Positions 15,448 to 25,796 of a stretch of 64,000 bases of DNA are shown piece after piece. Both the position numbers and the translations under genes were made by a program. How positions within the stretch are numbered: position 1 is the first letter of the stretch; each line of letters starts with the position of its first letter. The notes beneath the pieces were generated by a model, which did no database searches, was not told where the DNA came from, and saw nothing but the letters and a program-made list of their open reading frames with translations. This DNA is from an uncultured Litoreibacter sp. GTDB taxonomy: Bacteria > Pseudomonadota > Alphaproteobacteria > Rhodobacterales > Rhodobacteraceae. Location: assembly GCF_947501785.1 (NCBI RefSeq), contig NZ_CANMXB010000001.1, positions 2,484,501-2,548,500 on the forward strand, given 5' to 3'.

Positions 15448-16674
15448 CTAGTCGCCCGCTTTGCCCAGTGGCACCACATTGGTGTCCGCATCCGGGGCCA
15501 GCTCTTCGAAATCGAAGTTATCCAACCGATCCGCTCGTTTTCCGGCCCGCGTGGCCGCCGTGATGACCCCCGCCACATCATCGCCTGCCTGCCTCAGATG
15601 GGTCTCCAGTTTTCCGGCCTTCTCGCCGATAATTTCCACATCCCGGTGCAGGTGCTTCAATGCCTTCCGGATCTCCCCCGCCTGCTCCCGCATCCGGGCG
15701 TCCTTCAGGATCGCCCGCATCGTGTTCAGTGTGGCCATGCAGGTCGTCGGTGACACGATCCAGACCCGCGCCGCAAACCCTTCTCGGATGATGTTGGGCA
15801 ACTTGGCGTGAAGCTCCGCATAAACCGCTTCTGACGGCAAAAACATGAGCGCCCCGTCGGCCGTCTCGCCTTCAATAAGGTAGCTCTCCGAAATCTTCTT
15901 GATGTGCACCCGCACTGCCTGCCCCAAAGCCGTCAGTGCCCGCGCCTGATCCTCTTTCGTCTCCGCAGCGACAAGCGCCTCGTAGGCCTCAAGCGGAAAC
16001 TTCGCGTCGATCACGATTGGGCCCGGCGGGTTTGGCAGGTGGATCAGACAATCCGCCCGCTTCCCGTTCGACAGTGTCGCTTGAAACGCGTAGCTGTCCG
16101 CCGGCAATGCCTTGGACACGATGTCGTTCAGCTGGATTTCTCCAAACGCCCCACGTGTCTGTTTGTTGGACAGAATATCCTGCAACGACAACACGTCGCC
16201 TGACAGCTTCTCGATATTGGTCTGAGCCTTATCAATTGTCGCAAGGCGTTCTTGCAGCTGGGTCAGCGATTTCGTGGTTTTCTCGGACGAGCCATGTAGC
16301 GTGTCGTTCATCCGTTCCTGCAGGTCAGACATTGAACGCGCGGTTTTGATGGCGTTGTCATGCAATCGCTCCGCCATTTTCTGCTGAACATCCGCCAGGC
16401 GAACTTCCATCGTTTGCATCGTCATGGTTTGCGACTTCGCAACGGAATCGAGCCCACCCGAAAGCTGAGCCTGGCCTTGGCTGAGGCCCTGAACAACTTG
16501 GGTCAACTGGTTGACCTGCCCCATAAGTGGTTCTGCCGCCCGGGCAGAGCGCCCAGATGCACGCAGCGCCAAGATGAGCAACACAACGATCAGAAGAACG
16601 ATTGCAGCTCCGGTAAGGGTCGCAATGACCAGCGGATCGCTCAGCGAATAGCTATTTTCACCGATCTGGATCAT
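15448..16674 (-). CDS. rmuC: DNA recombination protein RmuC
   Basis: The 408-aa protein has an N-terminal membrane helix (VIATLTGAAIVLLIVVLLI) and a long coiled-coil region (about 50-150). The RmuC nuclease-like domain follows, with NKQTRGAFGEIQL, ALPADSYAFQATLSNGKRAD, IVIDAKFPLEAYE and MFLPSEAVYAEL. RmuC limits inversion and other rearrangements at short repeats. Its ATG overlaps the mutL stop by 4 bp, linking two genome-stability genes in one transcript. The length is within the usual range. Confidence 0.95.
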   Translation of the reverse strand: MIQIGENSYSLSDPLVIATLTGAAIVLLIVVLLILALRASGRSARAAEPLMGQVNQLTQVVQGLSQGQAQLSGGLDSVAKSQTMTMQTMEVRLADVQQKMAERLHDNAIKTARSMSDLQERMNDTLHGSSEKTTKSLTQLQERLATIDKAQTNIEKLSGDVLSLQDILSNKQTRGAFGEIQLNDIVSKALPADSYAFQATLSNGKRADCLIHLPNPPGPIVIDAKFPLEAYEALVAAETKEDQARALTALGQAVRVHIKKISESYLIEGETADGALMFLPSEAVYAELHAKLPNIIREGFAARVWIVSPTTCMATLNTMRAILKDARMREQAGEIRKALKHLHRDVEIIGEKAGKLETHLRQAGDDVAGVITAATRAGKRADRLDNFDFEELAPDADTNVVPLGKAGD

Positions 16675-18506
16675 GTGCGCCCAAACAACTTCTCGATGTC
16701 GGCCAGCTTCAATTCAACGTAAGTAGGTCGCCCGTGATTGCATTGGCCGCTATGAGGGGTCGCCTCCATCTCTCTCAGCAAGGCGTTCATTTCGTCGGCC
16801 CGCATGATGCGGCCTGTGCGGATTGATCCATGGCAGGCAACCCGGCTCAAGACGGCCTCGATCTTATCGGCCAGTTTCTGGGTCTGCCCGAGATCATCGA
16901 TCTCATCCAGAATGTCGCGCAATAACGCTTCAGCGTTAATGACACCCAATATCGCCGGGGTTTCGCGCACCGCGACGGCACCTTGGCCGAAGGGCTCGAT
17001 CACCAGCCCAAAGGAGGCCAGTGCGTCTACATGTCCCAGCAGCCTTGCAGCATCCCCTTCGGACAGCTCCACGATCTCGGGGATCAGCAAAGCCTGCTTC
17101 GCGACGCCGTTTTCCGACATCTGGCGTTTCAGCTTTTCATACACCAACCGCTCGTGGGCGGCGTGCCCGTCCACGATGACCATCCCATCCGTGGTTTGCG
17201 CAATGATGTAGTTTTCGTGAACCTGCGCACGCGCAGCGCCCAACGGAGTATCTTGCGGGTTCTCCTCCAAAACCTCTTCGACGCGTCCGCTTGCGGGGGC
17301 GAACTCCGGGGCGGCTTCCGCGAACCCCGGCGATTGTGCTTGGTAAGAGGCCCTCAGCGCCTGCTGTGAAGGGCGGTCCATTTGGTAGATGCGCCCTTGA
17401 GGTTCAGGTCGAAATGCGCCGAGTGTCGCATCCGCTACCGTCGTGGAGGCGCGATGCCCTGCCTCGGCAAGTGCGTGCTTTAAGGCTGATACGATCAGGC
17501 CGCGTGCGACCCCCGGGTCCCTAAACCTGACCTCTGACTTGGCTGGATGGACATTCACATCGACTTTTTGCGGGTCGCATTCGAGAAATAGTGCGACCGC
17601 GGGATGACGGTCCCGCGACAGGAAGTCCGAATAGGCCCCGCGCAACGCGCCAACAAGCAGCTTGTCACGAACCGGCCTGCCGTTCACGAACAGATACTGG
17701 GCAATTGCTGATCCGCGCGAGTAGGTGGGCAATGCCGCAAAACCGGTCAGGGTGATGCCTTCCCGTTCCGCATCAATCTGCAAGGCATTTTCGGCGAACT
17801 CACTTCCCAAGATTTGGCGTAACCGGCCGCCGAGCGCATCGAACATGTCGCCGGTTTGCGGGTCCGCCCTGAAAGTGACGCGCCCTTGGTCGCCACCGGA
17901 CAGGTCGCGAATGGTAAAGCCAACGTAAGGCTCCGCCATGGCGAGCCTTTTGACGACATCGCTGATCGCCTGCATCTCAGACCGGTCGGTGCGCAGGAAC
18001 TTCAGCCGCGCCGGTGTCGCATAAAACAAGTCGCGCAATTCGACGACGGTGCCGGCATTAAGCGCCGCAGGACGCGCAGCGTCATGTGCACCCCCGCTCA
18101 CTGAAATTTGGAATGCTGTGTCGGCTCCTCGCGCGCGGGAGGTGATGGTCAACCGCCCGACCGCCCCCAAAGACGGCAACGCCTCCCCTCGGAAGCCGAA
18201 TGTATGGATATTCAGAAGGTCCGATCCATCAATTTTCGAGGTGGCGTGGCGCGACAGCGCCAACGGAAGATCCGCTTCCGAAATCCCGTGGCCATCATCG
18301 GTGACACGCACCAGCGTCTTGCCGCCGTCCTGCACCGCCAGCTCGATGCGGGATGCCCCGGCATCTAGCGCGTTCTCGATCAACTCCTTCACGGCAGAGG
18401 CCGGGCGCTCCACAACCTCGCCAGCCGCGATGCGGTTTACGGCGACATCGTCTAACTGCCTGATTTTAGGCGGTCCTGGGCTTATGTTGCGGTCAGGGGC
18501 GTTCAT
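16671..18506 (-). CDS. mutL: DNA mismatch repair protein MutL
   Basis: This is a 611-aa GHKL ATPase with VNRIAAGEVVERPASAVKEL, ENALDAGA, VTDDGHGI and the FRGEALPSLGAV ATP-lid motif in the first 110 residues. The transducer domain follows and the C-terminal dimerisation domain ends with ACHGSIRTGRIM and TPHSGQCNHGRPT. The CHGS...C..GRP pattern resembles the zinc/endonuclease-associated C-terminal motifs of MutL endonucleases; a DQHA(X)2E(X)4E-type element appears degenerate as VDGHAAHERLVYE. It couples MutS recognition to downstream strand removal. It is followed by rmuC and preceded by the M16 protease pair on the same strand. Confidence 0.97.
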   Translation of the reverse strand: MNAPDRNISPGPPKIRQLDDVAVNRIAAGEVVERPASAVKELIENALDAGASRIELAVQDGGKTLVRVTDDGHGISEADLPLALSRHATSKIDGSDLLNIHTFGFRGEALPSLGAVGRLTITSRARGADTAFQISVSGGAHDAARPAALNAGTVVELRDLFYATPARLKFLRTDRSEMQAISDVVKRLAMAEPYVGFTIRDLSGGDQGRVTFRADPQTGDMFDALGGRLRQILGSEFAENALQIDAEREGITLTGFAALPTYSRGSAIAQYLFVNGRPVRDKLLVGALRGAYSDFLSRDRHPAVALFLECDPQKVDVNVHPAKSEVRFRDPGVARGLIVSALKHALAEAGHRASTTVADATLGAFRPEPQGRIYQMDRPSQQALRASYQAQSPGFAEAAPEFAPASGRVEEVLEENPQDTPLGAARAQVHENYIIAQTTDGMVIVDGHAAHERLVYEKLKRQMSENGVAKQALLIPEIVELSEGDAARLLGHVDALASFGLVIEPFGQGAVAVRETPAILGVINAEALLRDILDEIDDLGQTQKLADKIEAVLSRVACHGSIRTGRIMRADEMNALLREMEATPHSGQCNHGRPTYVELKLADIEKLFGRT

Positions 18507-18551
18507 ACCCCTAGGTGTAGCATGTCCATCGCCGATTCGGCTATGCAGGAC

Positions 18552-19862
18552 CTAGTTGGTGCTTTCGAAACCTTCCGGCTGGCCAACAACCACAAATTGC
18601 AACGCATCCGGCTTCAGCAACCGCGCTGCGACCCGCTTGATGTCGTCCAATGTAACCGCGTTGACCTTGTCATTGCGCGTGTTGACATAATCGATGGGCA
18701 AGTCGTCCATTTGCATTCCGACAAGGATGCCGGCGATAGTCGAATTGCCGTCAAACCGCAGAGGATAAGCACCAGTCAGGTATTTCTTGGCGTCGGCCAA
18801 TTCTTCTTCTGTCACACCGTCAGCGGCCATTTTGGCCCATTCGTCCCGAATGACGTCGATTGCCTCGGCGATCCGATCGTTTGACGAGGCGACCTGCCCC
18901 ATTATCAGATAGCCGTGATCCTTTGGAACGAGGAAGCTGGAAACGCCATATGTCAGGCCACGTTTCTCGCGCACTTCTTCCATTAGACGGGAGCCGAAAC
19001 CACCTGCGCCAAGCACCTGATTCATGACATAAGCGGGAAAAAAGTCCGGGTCGTGGCGGTCTATGCCCTCATGCCCAAAAATTGCGGTCGATTGCGGAAC
19101 GTCAAAGGGCACCACAGTCTGCGCGCCCGTCAGACCAATCTCCGCCTTCTGCGGCAATGGCGCACCCGTCGCCGGCAGGTCGCCTAGCAGGTCATCAAGC
19201 ACAACACCAAGCTGTTCCGCGGTGATGTCGCCAACCGCTCCGACGAACAGCCGGTCGCGGGCAAACACGTCCTGATGTGCGGCGACAATGTCGTCGCGTG
19301 TCAGGGCGTTCAGGCTCTCGATCGTCCCTTCCTTGGGCGAGCCATAGGGGTGGTCCCCGAATGCCTGTTTGGTGAAAGCGCGCCGCGCAATGGCTGACGG
19401 GTCTTTTTCGTCCGACTTGATGATCGACACCACCTGACCACGCACCCTGTCGATGGAGGGCTGGTCAAAGCGGGGCTCAACGACCGCACTACGCAACAAT
19501 GCAAGCGCTTCAGGCTGGTTCTCGGTGAGGAATTGCGCAGAAATGGTAAAGGAATCGTCATAGACATCGAAATCGTAACTTGCCGCAAGCGCTTCTCGGG
19601 CCGCTGCGAAAGTCGTCGAATCCAGCTCCCCGGTCCCTTCTTCGATCAGTCCGGCCATAAGGTGTATCGCCCCGCGCTTGCCGTCGCGATCCAGCGATGC
19701 GCCCCCTTTGAATCGAATTTCAAGAGCTGTGAACGGGATCGAATGTTCTTCAACCAACCACGCCTTGATGCCACCGGGCGAGGTCACTTCCTGAATTTCA
19801 ATCGCCCGAGCGGGAAGTGATATGGTAAGAACAGCCAGTGCGGCCAGCAGAAAACGGATCAT
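18552..19862 (-). CDS. M16-family peptidase subunit lacking the zinc motif
   Basis: This 436-aa protein has a signal peptide (MIRFLLAALAVLTISLPARA) and so acts outside the cytoplasm. It has the M16 fold, but the position of the HxxEH zinc site reads IHLMAGLIEEG, so it cannot bind zinc in the normal way. The C-terminal half keeps the substrate-binding signature (GSRLMEEVREKRGLTYGVSS). It overlaps the active-type M16 gene upstream by 4 bp. An active plus an inactive subunit fits the known heterodimeric M16B arrangement. It probably degrades periplasmic peptides. Confidence 0.9.
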   Translation of the reverse strand: MIRFLLAALAVLTISLPARAIEIQEVTSPGGIKAWLVEEHSIPFTALEIRFKGGASLDRDGKRGAIHLMAGLIEEGTGELDSTTFAAAREALAASYDFDVYDDSFTISAQFLTENQPEALALLRSAVVEPRFDQPSIDRVRGQVVSIIKSDEKDPSAIARRAFTKQAFGDHPYGSPKEGTIESLNALTRDDIVAAHQDVFARDRLFVGAVGDITAEQLGVVLDDLLGDLPATGAPLPQKAEIGLTGAQTVVPFDVPQSTAIFGHEGIDRHDPDFFPAYVMNQVLGAGGFGSRLMEEVREKRGLTYGVSSFLVPKDHGYLIMGQVASSNDRIAEAIDVIRDEWAKMAADGVTEEELADAKKYLTGAYPLRFDGNSTIAGILVGMQMDDLPIDYVNTRNDKVNAVTLDDIKRVAARLLKPDALQFVVVGQPEGFESTN

Positions 19863-21196
19863 TGGGTCACCTCAGCAGATGGTTTTTGGTACCAGCCCGT
19901 GACCGCATTCTTACGGCTAAAGACCGATTTCGCGGCGGCAATAATGTCTTCTTCGGTCACAGCTTCTAGAATGCTTGGCCAGGCTTGCACGTCCTCAACT
20001 GTGAGGCCGGAGGTCAAAGCGGCACCGTACCGCCGCGCCAGACCGCCAACATTGTCATTCTCATAAATCGCGGATGCGCGGATTTGGGTTTTCACCCGCT
20101 CCAATTGAGCCGCGTCAACGCCGTCCTCGATAAACTGTGCGATGACGGCGTCTAGTTCGGCCTCTGCCTGCTCAAGGCTAAGCTCTGGTGTCGGGACGAT
20201 CAGAACACCGAAGTTGGTATCGTCGTAATTCATGCCAGAATAGAAGGCGGAGGTGTAAACGGCCTTTCGTTCTCCCAGCTCCAAGGCCCGCCCGAAGACG
20301 GAGGTTGCGGAACTGCCACCCAGGATGTCAGCCAATATGGTCAGCGCCGCCGCTTCCTTTTGATCACCGGCGTCGCGTTCTGGCGCAAGGTAGGTGCGGA
20401 TCACATAGGGCTGCGCGACACGCGCATCTTCGAACATAACGCGGCGCTCAGCCAATTGGGGCGGCTCCTGCGGTCGCTCACGGTCGGGCAAGCCAACGGT
20501 TGGTTCAAGCGGGCCGTAATGTTTCTTTGCAAGCGCTTCGACTTCGGCGGGGTCGACGTCCCCGGCAACCACCAAAACAGCGGCGTTCGGGGCGTAGAAT
20601 GTCCGATAGAATTCAAGCGCGTCTTCGCGGTCCAGCTGTTCCATTTCATGACGCCACCCAATGATTGGAATGCCGTAAGGATGATTCATGTATTGGGCGG
20701 ACCGTCTTTGCTCGCTGAAAAGCGAACCTGGTTCGCTGTCGGTGCGTTGGTTGCGTTCTTCCAATATGACGTCGCGTTCGGTCAGGATGTCTTCCTCGGT
20801 CAAACGGATATTGCGCATCCGATTCGATTCCATCTCCATCATCAGACCCAGACGGTCTGCCGCCACCCGCTGAAAGTAGGCGGTATAGTCCCAGGACGTG
20901 AAGGCATTGTCGGAACCGCCATTTGCCTCAACAATTGCGGAGAATTCTCCGGCCTCCAACTTGTCGGTGGCCTTGAACAGCAGGTGTTCTAGGAAATGCG
21001 CAATGCCAGAGACCCCCGGCTTTTCGTCGGCGGCACCGGCCTTGTACCAAAGCATATGAACAACGACAGGCGCGCGGTGATCTTCGATCACGACCGCTTC
21101 CATACCGTTATCCAGCGTGAATGTGGTGACATTCTCAGCCGCCGCAGCGGGGAGTGTGACAAGGGAAGCCAAGGCAAACAGGGTCAGGCGCAGCAT
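19859..21196 (-). CDS. M16-family zinc metallopeptidase, catalytic subunit
   Basis: This protein is 445 aa from ATG 21196, which has GAAGGA upstream; a longer frame to 21259 would bury the signal peptide (MLRLTLFALASLVTLPAAAA). The inverted zinc motif HFLEH is at residues 67-71, with a distal Glu in the ERDVILEERN region (about 140-150). It pairs with the downstream zinc-less homologue, as in two-gene M16B systems where one subunit supplies the metal site and the other shapes the chamber. Periplasmic location is predicted. The peptide substrate is unknown. Confidence 0.92.
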   Translation of the reverse strand: MLRLTLFALASLVTLPAAAAENVTTFTLDNGMEAVVIEDHRAPVVVHMLWYKAGAADEKPGVSGIAHFLEHLLFKATDKLEAGEFSAIVEANGGSDNAFTSWDYTAYFQRVAADRLGLMMEMESNRMRNIRLTEEDILTERDVILEERNQRTDSEPGSLFSEQRRSAQYMNHPYGIPIIGWRHEMEQLDREDALEFYRTFYAPNAAVLVVAGDVDPAEVEALAKKHYGPLEPTVGLPDRERPQEPPQLAERRVMFEDARVAQPYVIRTYLAPERDAGDQKEAAALTILADILGGSSATSVFGRALELGERKAVYTSAFYSGMNYDDTNFGVLIVPTPELSLEQAEAELDAVIAQFIEDGVDAAQLERVKTQIRASAIYENDNVGGLARRYGAALTSGLTVEDVQAWPSILEAVTEEDIIAAAKSVFSRKNAVTGWYQKPSAEVTQ

Positions 21197-21295
21197 GATC
21201 GTCCTTCTCAAATGAAATCTAAAAATAAGTATGGAGCAGTCGGCAAATCTTTCAACCACACCAACGCCGTTGTGACCGGGACGTCAACGCGTCGC

Positions 21296-21820
21296 CTATT
21301 CAGGTTCTTCATACCCTTCCGGAGGCGCAGACACCGTGCGAACACCCAGACGACGCAAGCGTTCCAGTTCGCCATATTGGTCCAGAGACTGCTTGCGATA
21401 GGCCTTGAAGTAGACATTTACGTTGAAAACCCGCTCCAAAAGTCGCCCGTCATTCTTTTTGCGGAACTCAAGGTCTTCTTTTGCAAGTTGTCCGCGAATG
21501 GATGGCGCCACGCCGTAGCGAGAGGCGTAGTTCACCAGGCCGCCATCTCTGATCCCGCCATTCGGGTTTCCGCCCAGCGCAACGATGGCATCAGCTTCAG
21601 GCGTCGCGTCTGTACGGTTTGAACCGCCAGGGGTCGGAGGTGGCAAGGTTGTGTAGTCTTCTGGCTGGACCAAGGGTTTGTTCGGCAAAATCGCGAACTC
21701 GTCAGGTCCGTCGCCATTGGCTTTAACGTTGAGAAGTTGCGGGTCTTTGTTCCGGTCACAGGCCGACAACGTCAGGGCTGCTGCCGCTGCGCCAATCAGG
21801 ATCATCGCCTTGCGTCCCAT
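21296..21820 (-). CDS. DUF3035 lipoprotein
   Basis: This 174-aa protein has a lipoprotein signal ending in LSAC (lipobox Cys at about 21). The mature part has the alphaproteobacterial DUF3035 pattern: PDEFAILPNKPLVQP, a Pro-rich PPPTPGG stretch, ADAIVALGGNP, and a C-terminal basic/aromatic segment (RRLGVRTVSAPPEG). It is probably anchored in the outer or inner membrane facing the periplasm. The neighbouring lspA gene, 67 bp upstream on the same strand, encodes the signal peptidase that would process it. No function is established for this family as far as I know. Confidence 0.85.
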   Translation of the reverse strand: MGRKAMILIGAAAAALTLSACDRNKDPQLLNVKANGDGPDEFAILPNKPLVQPEDYTTLPPPTPGGSNRTDATPEADAIVALGGNPNGGIRDGGLVNYASRYGVAPSIRGQLAKEDLEFRKKNDGRLLERVFNVNVYFKAYRKQSLDQYGELERLRRLGVRTVSAPPEGYEEPE

Positions 21821-21887
21821 GCCTCATGCTCCTTTGCCCGTTTACTGGCCTGCTTTTGGCCCTGTTTAGCCCATTCCGACCCGGTCG

Positions 21888-22367
21888 TCACGTGGTGTTG
21901 TTATCACTCTTGTCGTCATTGAAAATGATCAGCGCAAAGGCGCCCGCAAATATCCAGATATCGGCAATGTTGAAGATATAAGGATTGCTGATCCCGCAGC
22001 ACGACATATTCAAGAAATCAGCCACAGCGCCATACAGCACCCTGTCCAACGCATTGGCAATCGCGCCACCAATGATCAAACCAGCGCCGGCGAAGGTGAT
22101 GGTTCTTGTCAGGGATCGGTTGGCCCACCATACCAAAAAAGCGGAAATTCCCAATGCAAGCGCGATCAAGATCCATCGCGCAAACTCGGGACTGTTTCCG
22201 AAAAGGCCAAAGTTGATCCCGGGGTTCCAACCGAACTTGAAGACCACCAACGGAGGCAACACCTCCAACTCGTCACCAACCTGCATCTGCAGTCCAAACA
22301 TGACGTAGAGCTTGGACAGCTGATCCGTAACGAAGGCAAACAGGGCCGAGAGCGCTAAAACCCGCAT
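21888..22367 (-). CDS. lspA: Lipoprotein signal peptidase (signal peptidase II)
   Basis: This is a 159-aa inner-membrane aspartyl protease with four hydrophobic segments. The two catalytic aspartates lie in [11 protein letters not shown] and [11 protein letters not shown], the conserved LspA motifs. It cleaves prolipoproteins before the lipidated Cys. Its ATG overlaps the purH stop (TGATG on the minus strand), and a lipoprotein gene follows, a layout widely shared in Rhodobacterales. Confidence 0.96.
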   Translation of the reverse strand: MRVLALSALFAFVTDQLSKLYVMFGLQMQVGDELEVLPPLVVFKFGWNPGINFGLFGNSPEFARWILIALALGISAFLVWWANRSLTRTITFAGAGLIIGGAIANALDRVLYGAVADFLNMSCCGISNPYIFNIADIWIFAGAFALIIFNDDKSDNNTT

Positions 22368-23953
22368 CAGTGCCTAAAGTGCCGCATGCCAGTGAAGACC
22401 ATGGCGAGACCCAACTCATCGGCTGCCGCAATCACCTCGTCATCACGCATCGAGCCGCCTGGTTGGATCAACGCCGTGGCACCGGCCTCCGCCGCTGTGA
22501 TCAACCCATCCGCGAAGGGGAAAAACGCATCCGAGGAGACGACAGACCCGATGGTCGGGCTTTCGCTCAATCCCATAACGTCAGCCATATCTTGCGCCTT
22601 GCGCGCCGCGATACGGGTTGAATCAACCCGGCTCATCTGACCCGCCCCCACACCAACAGTCGCCCCGTTCTTGGCGTAGACAATGGCGTTGGATTTCACG
22701 TGTTTGGCAACAGTCCAGGCAAACAGCATATCCGCGACTTCCTGATCAGTTGGCGCCCGCTTGGTCACCACTTTCAGGTCGGATGCGCCGATATGGCCGA
22801 CATCCTTGTCCTGCACCAACATGCCGCCCGACACCTGCCGATAGGTCAGGCCGCCAACTGACACGTTCGGCAAGCCATCCGTGGTCAGCAATCGCAGGTT
22901 CTTCTTCTTGGCGAATATGCTCAACGCATCCGCATCTGCACCGGGCGCAATCACAACCTCGGTGAATATCCCGCTGATAGCCTCTGCAGTTTGCCCATCC
23001 AACGGCTGGTTCACTGCGATGATGCCGCCAAAGGCGGAAGTCTGGTCGCACTGAAACGCCTTCTCATAGGCCTCCGCCACCGTCGCGCCTCGCGCCACGC
23101 CGCAGGGGTTGGCATGTTTGATGATCGCGACTGCCGGACCGTCCTTGGGATCAAATTCCGAGACCAATTCAAACGCAGCATCGGTGTCATTAATGTTGTT
23201 GTAAGACAACTCTTTGCCCTGATGCTGCGTCGCGGTCGCAACACCGGGACGGGAGGTCCCATCAACGTAGAATGCCGCGCTCTGATGCGGGTTCTCGCCA
23301 TAGCGCAATGTTTGTGCCAGCGTTCCAGAAACGGCGCGGCGGCGCGGCGTTTCGTCCAACGCATCCGCCATCCAAGCAGAGACAGCGGCGTCATAAGCGG
23401 CGGTGCGCGAGTAGGCGGTCAACGCCAGTCGCTGCCGAAATGCGTATGTGGTTTGCCCATCATGCGCGTCCAGCTCGGCCAGCAATGCCGCGTAGTCTTC
23501 CACATCGGTCACAACGCTCACGAATTTATGGTTCTTGGACGCCGCCCGGATCATCGCGGGGCCACCAATGTCGATGTTCTCAATGCAAGTATCGTAATCC
23601 GCGCCTTTGGCCACGGTTTCCTCAAACGGGTAGAGGTTGACCACCAGCAGATCGATTGGCCCGATACCGTGTTCTTCCATTGCGGCGACATGGCCCTCGT
23701 CATCGCGCAATGCCAGCAGGCCGCCATGCACTGCGGGGTGCAGCGTCTTTACGCGACCATCCATCATCTCGGGGAAGCCAGTCACGTCGGCCACATCCGT
23801 CACCGCAAGCCCCGCATCGCGCAACGCGCCCGCCGACCCTCCGGTCGAGAGCAACTCAACTCCGCGCTCGGACAGTGCACGGGCAAGGTCCAGAAGGCCG
23901 GTTTTGTCAGATACGGAAAGCAGGGCGCGGCGGAGGGGCGCGAGATCGGTCAT
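22367..23953 (-). CDS. purH: Bifunctional AICAR transformylase / IMP cyclohydrolase
   Basis: This 528-aa enzyme catalyses the last two steps of IMP synthesis. The N-terminal MGS-like cyclohydrolase domain (about 1-150) has [28 protein letters not shown] and [10 protein letters not shown]. The C-terminal transformylase domain has [36 protein letters not shown] and [10 protein letters not shown]. The length and motif order are standard. It is the first gene of the purH-lspA-DUF3035 group and lies just downstream of the heparinase-like gene on the same strand (24-bp gap). Confidence 0.97.
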   Translation of the reverse strand: MTDLAPLRRALLSVSDKTGLLDLARALSERGVELLSTGGSAGALRDAGLAVTDVADVTGFPEMMDGRVKTLHPAVHGGLLALRDDEGHVAAMEEHGIGPIDLLVVNLYPFEETVAKGADYDTCIENIDIGGPAMIRAASKNHKFVSVVTDVEDYAALLAELDAHDGQTTYAFRQRLALTAYSRTAAYDAAVSAWMADALDETPRRRAVSGTLAQTLRYGENPHQSAAFYVDGTSRPGVATATQHQGKELSYNNINDTDAAFELVSEFDPKDGPAVAIIKHANPCGVARGATVAEAYEKAFQCDQTSAFGGIIAVNQPLDGQTAEAISGIFTEVVIAPGADADALSIFAKKKNLRLLTTDGLPNVSVGGLTYRQVSGGMLVQDKDVGHIGASDLKVVTKRAPTDQEVADMLFAWTVAKHVKSNAIVYAKNGATVGVGAGQMSRVDSTRIAARKAQDMADVMGLSESPTIGSVVSSDAFFPFADGLITAAEAGATALIQPGGSMRDDEVIAAADELGLAMVFTGMRHFRH

Positions 23954-23977
23954 GGAAATCCTTTGTCAGGTCAGCAG

Positions 23978-25729
23978 CTATTGATCCAATGCCAGCTGCA
24001 GGTCCTGCTCGAAGTCGCGCAGATAGGACGGGGTGTCCTGCGCCTTGGCCAAAACCCAGCTGACCTGCGCCGCATACTCCATCACGCGGGAAGATAAAAC
24101 GATCTGTTGGCTTGCGCGGGGCTTTAATCGCCCTTTTTCGAGATAAACACTGGGCTCAAGCGCCATATCGGCCGTTCCGCTGGGCCTGAACACCCATATT
24201 TCGCCGCTTTTGAGTGCAAGGGATATGGCGCTGCCGCCCATGTCAACGGAGGCGTCAACATCCGGATGCAAATGAAACCGGAGGGAAAATCTCACACCAT
24301 TCAGAGCAATGCGGTCCATATGATGCTCAAACGTAACGCGGTCGGCGTCCGATAACGCGCCAAGCGTGTCCTGACCCGTCACGACCCTGCCATCCGCACT
24401 CAGTTCCAATTTGCGCACATGGGTTAGCCCAAAGTCCTTGAGGTACCCGTCATGGCTGGCCATGATTCGCATTCCAGTAGCATCGGACCCGTGCTGCACG
24501 GGTACTTTTGCGGGCACATTGGTTAGCGTTTCACCGTCTGGGCCAGCCGCGAGCTTTGCCGAGGAAACCCCGTCAATCGACACAGTCGAGTGGGACGGCG
24601 TTGCGCGACCGGCGCGCCGCCAATCAGGGCCAAATGACTCGCCTGACCCGCAATTGACGATGACCGGCCGCCTTGCCGAGGTCAGCTCAAACGCCAAAGT
24701 GCTGGCATGTGCATTCAGCGAAGATTTGCGCTTCGGCGGGGCCGACACATCAGCAACAACGCTTGTCCGGCCGCAACTCAGCCGCGCATAGCCCATCGCC
24801 AGCTTGTCCGACGGTCTAGTGACGGCATCCACATTTGCCAGCGCTTGATCCAATCTCCCGTCATCCCCGCGCCCTCCGCCGTGGAATCTAGCCAATCCGC
24901 CATCGGTATGGCGCAGAGCCCTCAATGTCGGTGCAATCCGCTCCAACGCGGCCTTGTGACCAGCTTCCGGTGCGTGTCCTGCGTCTTTCAGGGCAAGCTC
25001 CGCCCAACAAAGCAATGTGAACACTTCCATCAGCTCTTCAGGGTTACGCGTTGTCAAACCGCCTTCAGCGTCGATTTCAACGTTGCACTCTTGTTCGAGG
25101 GCTTTCGCCGTCGGCTCTACGAAATGCTCCACCCCGTTGAGCGAAATACCCGCATAGAGCAATCCAGTCAGCGCCTCGAAGCGCGGCAAGCCCGGGGACG
25201 CCATGGACCAACGCCTGCTCAAGAATGCCGTCTGCTGCGCCAGTGACCGGAAGTACTTGTCGTTGTTTTCAACGGATTGGCCATTCATCAGGAAGATAGC
25301 GTGGTTGATCCACCTCACGAGCCTGCGGCCCGTCAAGTCTGGCGACCACCCGCCGCCTTTGCCTCGGCCATGCTGCGCAATCCAACGCATCGTCCAGTCC
25401 TGCGCCAGCTTGCGCGCCGCGCCGTCCCCGACTGCCGCCAAATCATCGAGCCAGCCAAAGCCCATCAGCTCGTTGGCGAATGTTGCGTCGGGTGCGGGCA
25501 GGTCCCAAAGCGCGACGCCGGGTTGCTGGATCAAATGCCCGCCGAACTGAAAATTGCCCGCTATTAACTGTTTGCCTTTGGCAAACGAGCCCATCGAGCG
25601 CGGCTCTGGTTGATACACGAAGCCGGTCACTTGGCTGCGCATCCCGCTCAATCGCGCATGCACGCGATCCATGAAGGAGACCCGCTGCCCCATATCCTGA
25701 GACAGGGTCTTTTGTGCCCCAATGCCCAT
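23978..25729 (-). CDS. Heparinase II/III family protein
   Basis: The protein has about 583 aa. The N-terminal alpha-helical toroid has features typical of the family (GNFQFGGHLIQQPG, WLDDLAAVGDGAARKLAQDW), and the C-terminal beta-sandwich carries SCGRTSVVADVSAPP, VNCGSGESFGPDW and HMDRIALNGVRFSLRFHLHPD. Polysaccharide lyases of this fold cleave uronic-acid polymers, but alphaproteobacterial members near purH or rsmB are often of unknown substrate and have no signal peptide, as here. The start is unclear; ATG 25729 is used and in-frame alternatives lie within about 60 nt. Confidence 0.85.
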   Translation of the reverse strand: MGIGAQKTLSQDMGQRVSFMDRVHARLSGMRSQVTGFVYQPEPRSMGSFAKGKQLIAGNFQFGGHLIQQPGVALWDLPAPDATFANELMGFGWLDDLAAVGDGAARKLAQDWTMRWIAQHGRGKGGGWSPDLTGRRLVRWINHAIFLMNGQSVENNDKYFRSLAQQTAFLSRRWSMASPGLPRFEALTGLLYAGISLNGVEHFVEPTAKALEQECNVEIDAEGGLTTRNPEELMEVFTLLCWAELALKDAGHAPEAGHKAALERIAPTLRALRHTDGGLARFHGGGRGDDGRLDQALANVDAVTRPSDKLAMGYARLSCGRTSVVADVSAPPKRKSSLNAHASTLAFELTSARRPVIVNCGSGESFGPDWRRAGRATPSHSTVSIDGVSSAKLAAGPDGETLTNVPAKVPVQHGSDATGMRIMASHDGYLKDFGLTHVRKLELSADGRVVTGQDTLGALSDADRVTFEHHMDRIALNGVRFSLRFHLHPDVDASVDMGGSAISLALKSGEIWVFRPSGTADMALEPSVYLEKGRLKPRASQQIVLSSRVMEYAAQVSWVLAKAQDTPSYLRDFEQDLQLALDQ

Positions 25730-25796
25730 ATCCAGCAACTTCTTGCTTGTTGTTATTGGCCCCAGTTTAGCCAGCGGGGCGGCTGTTTGTCACCGC

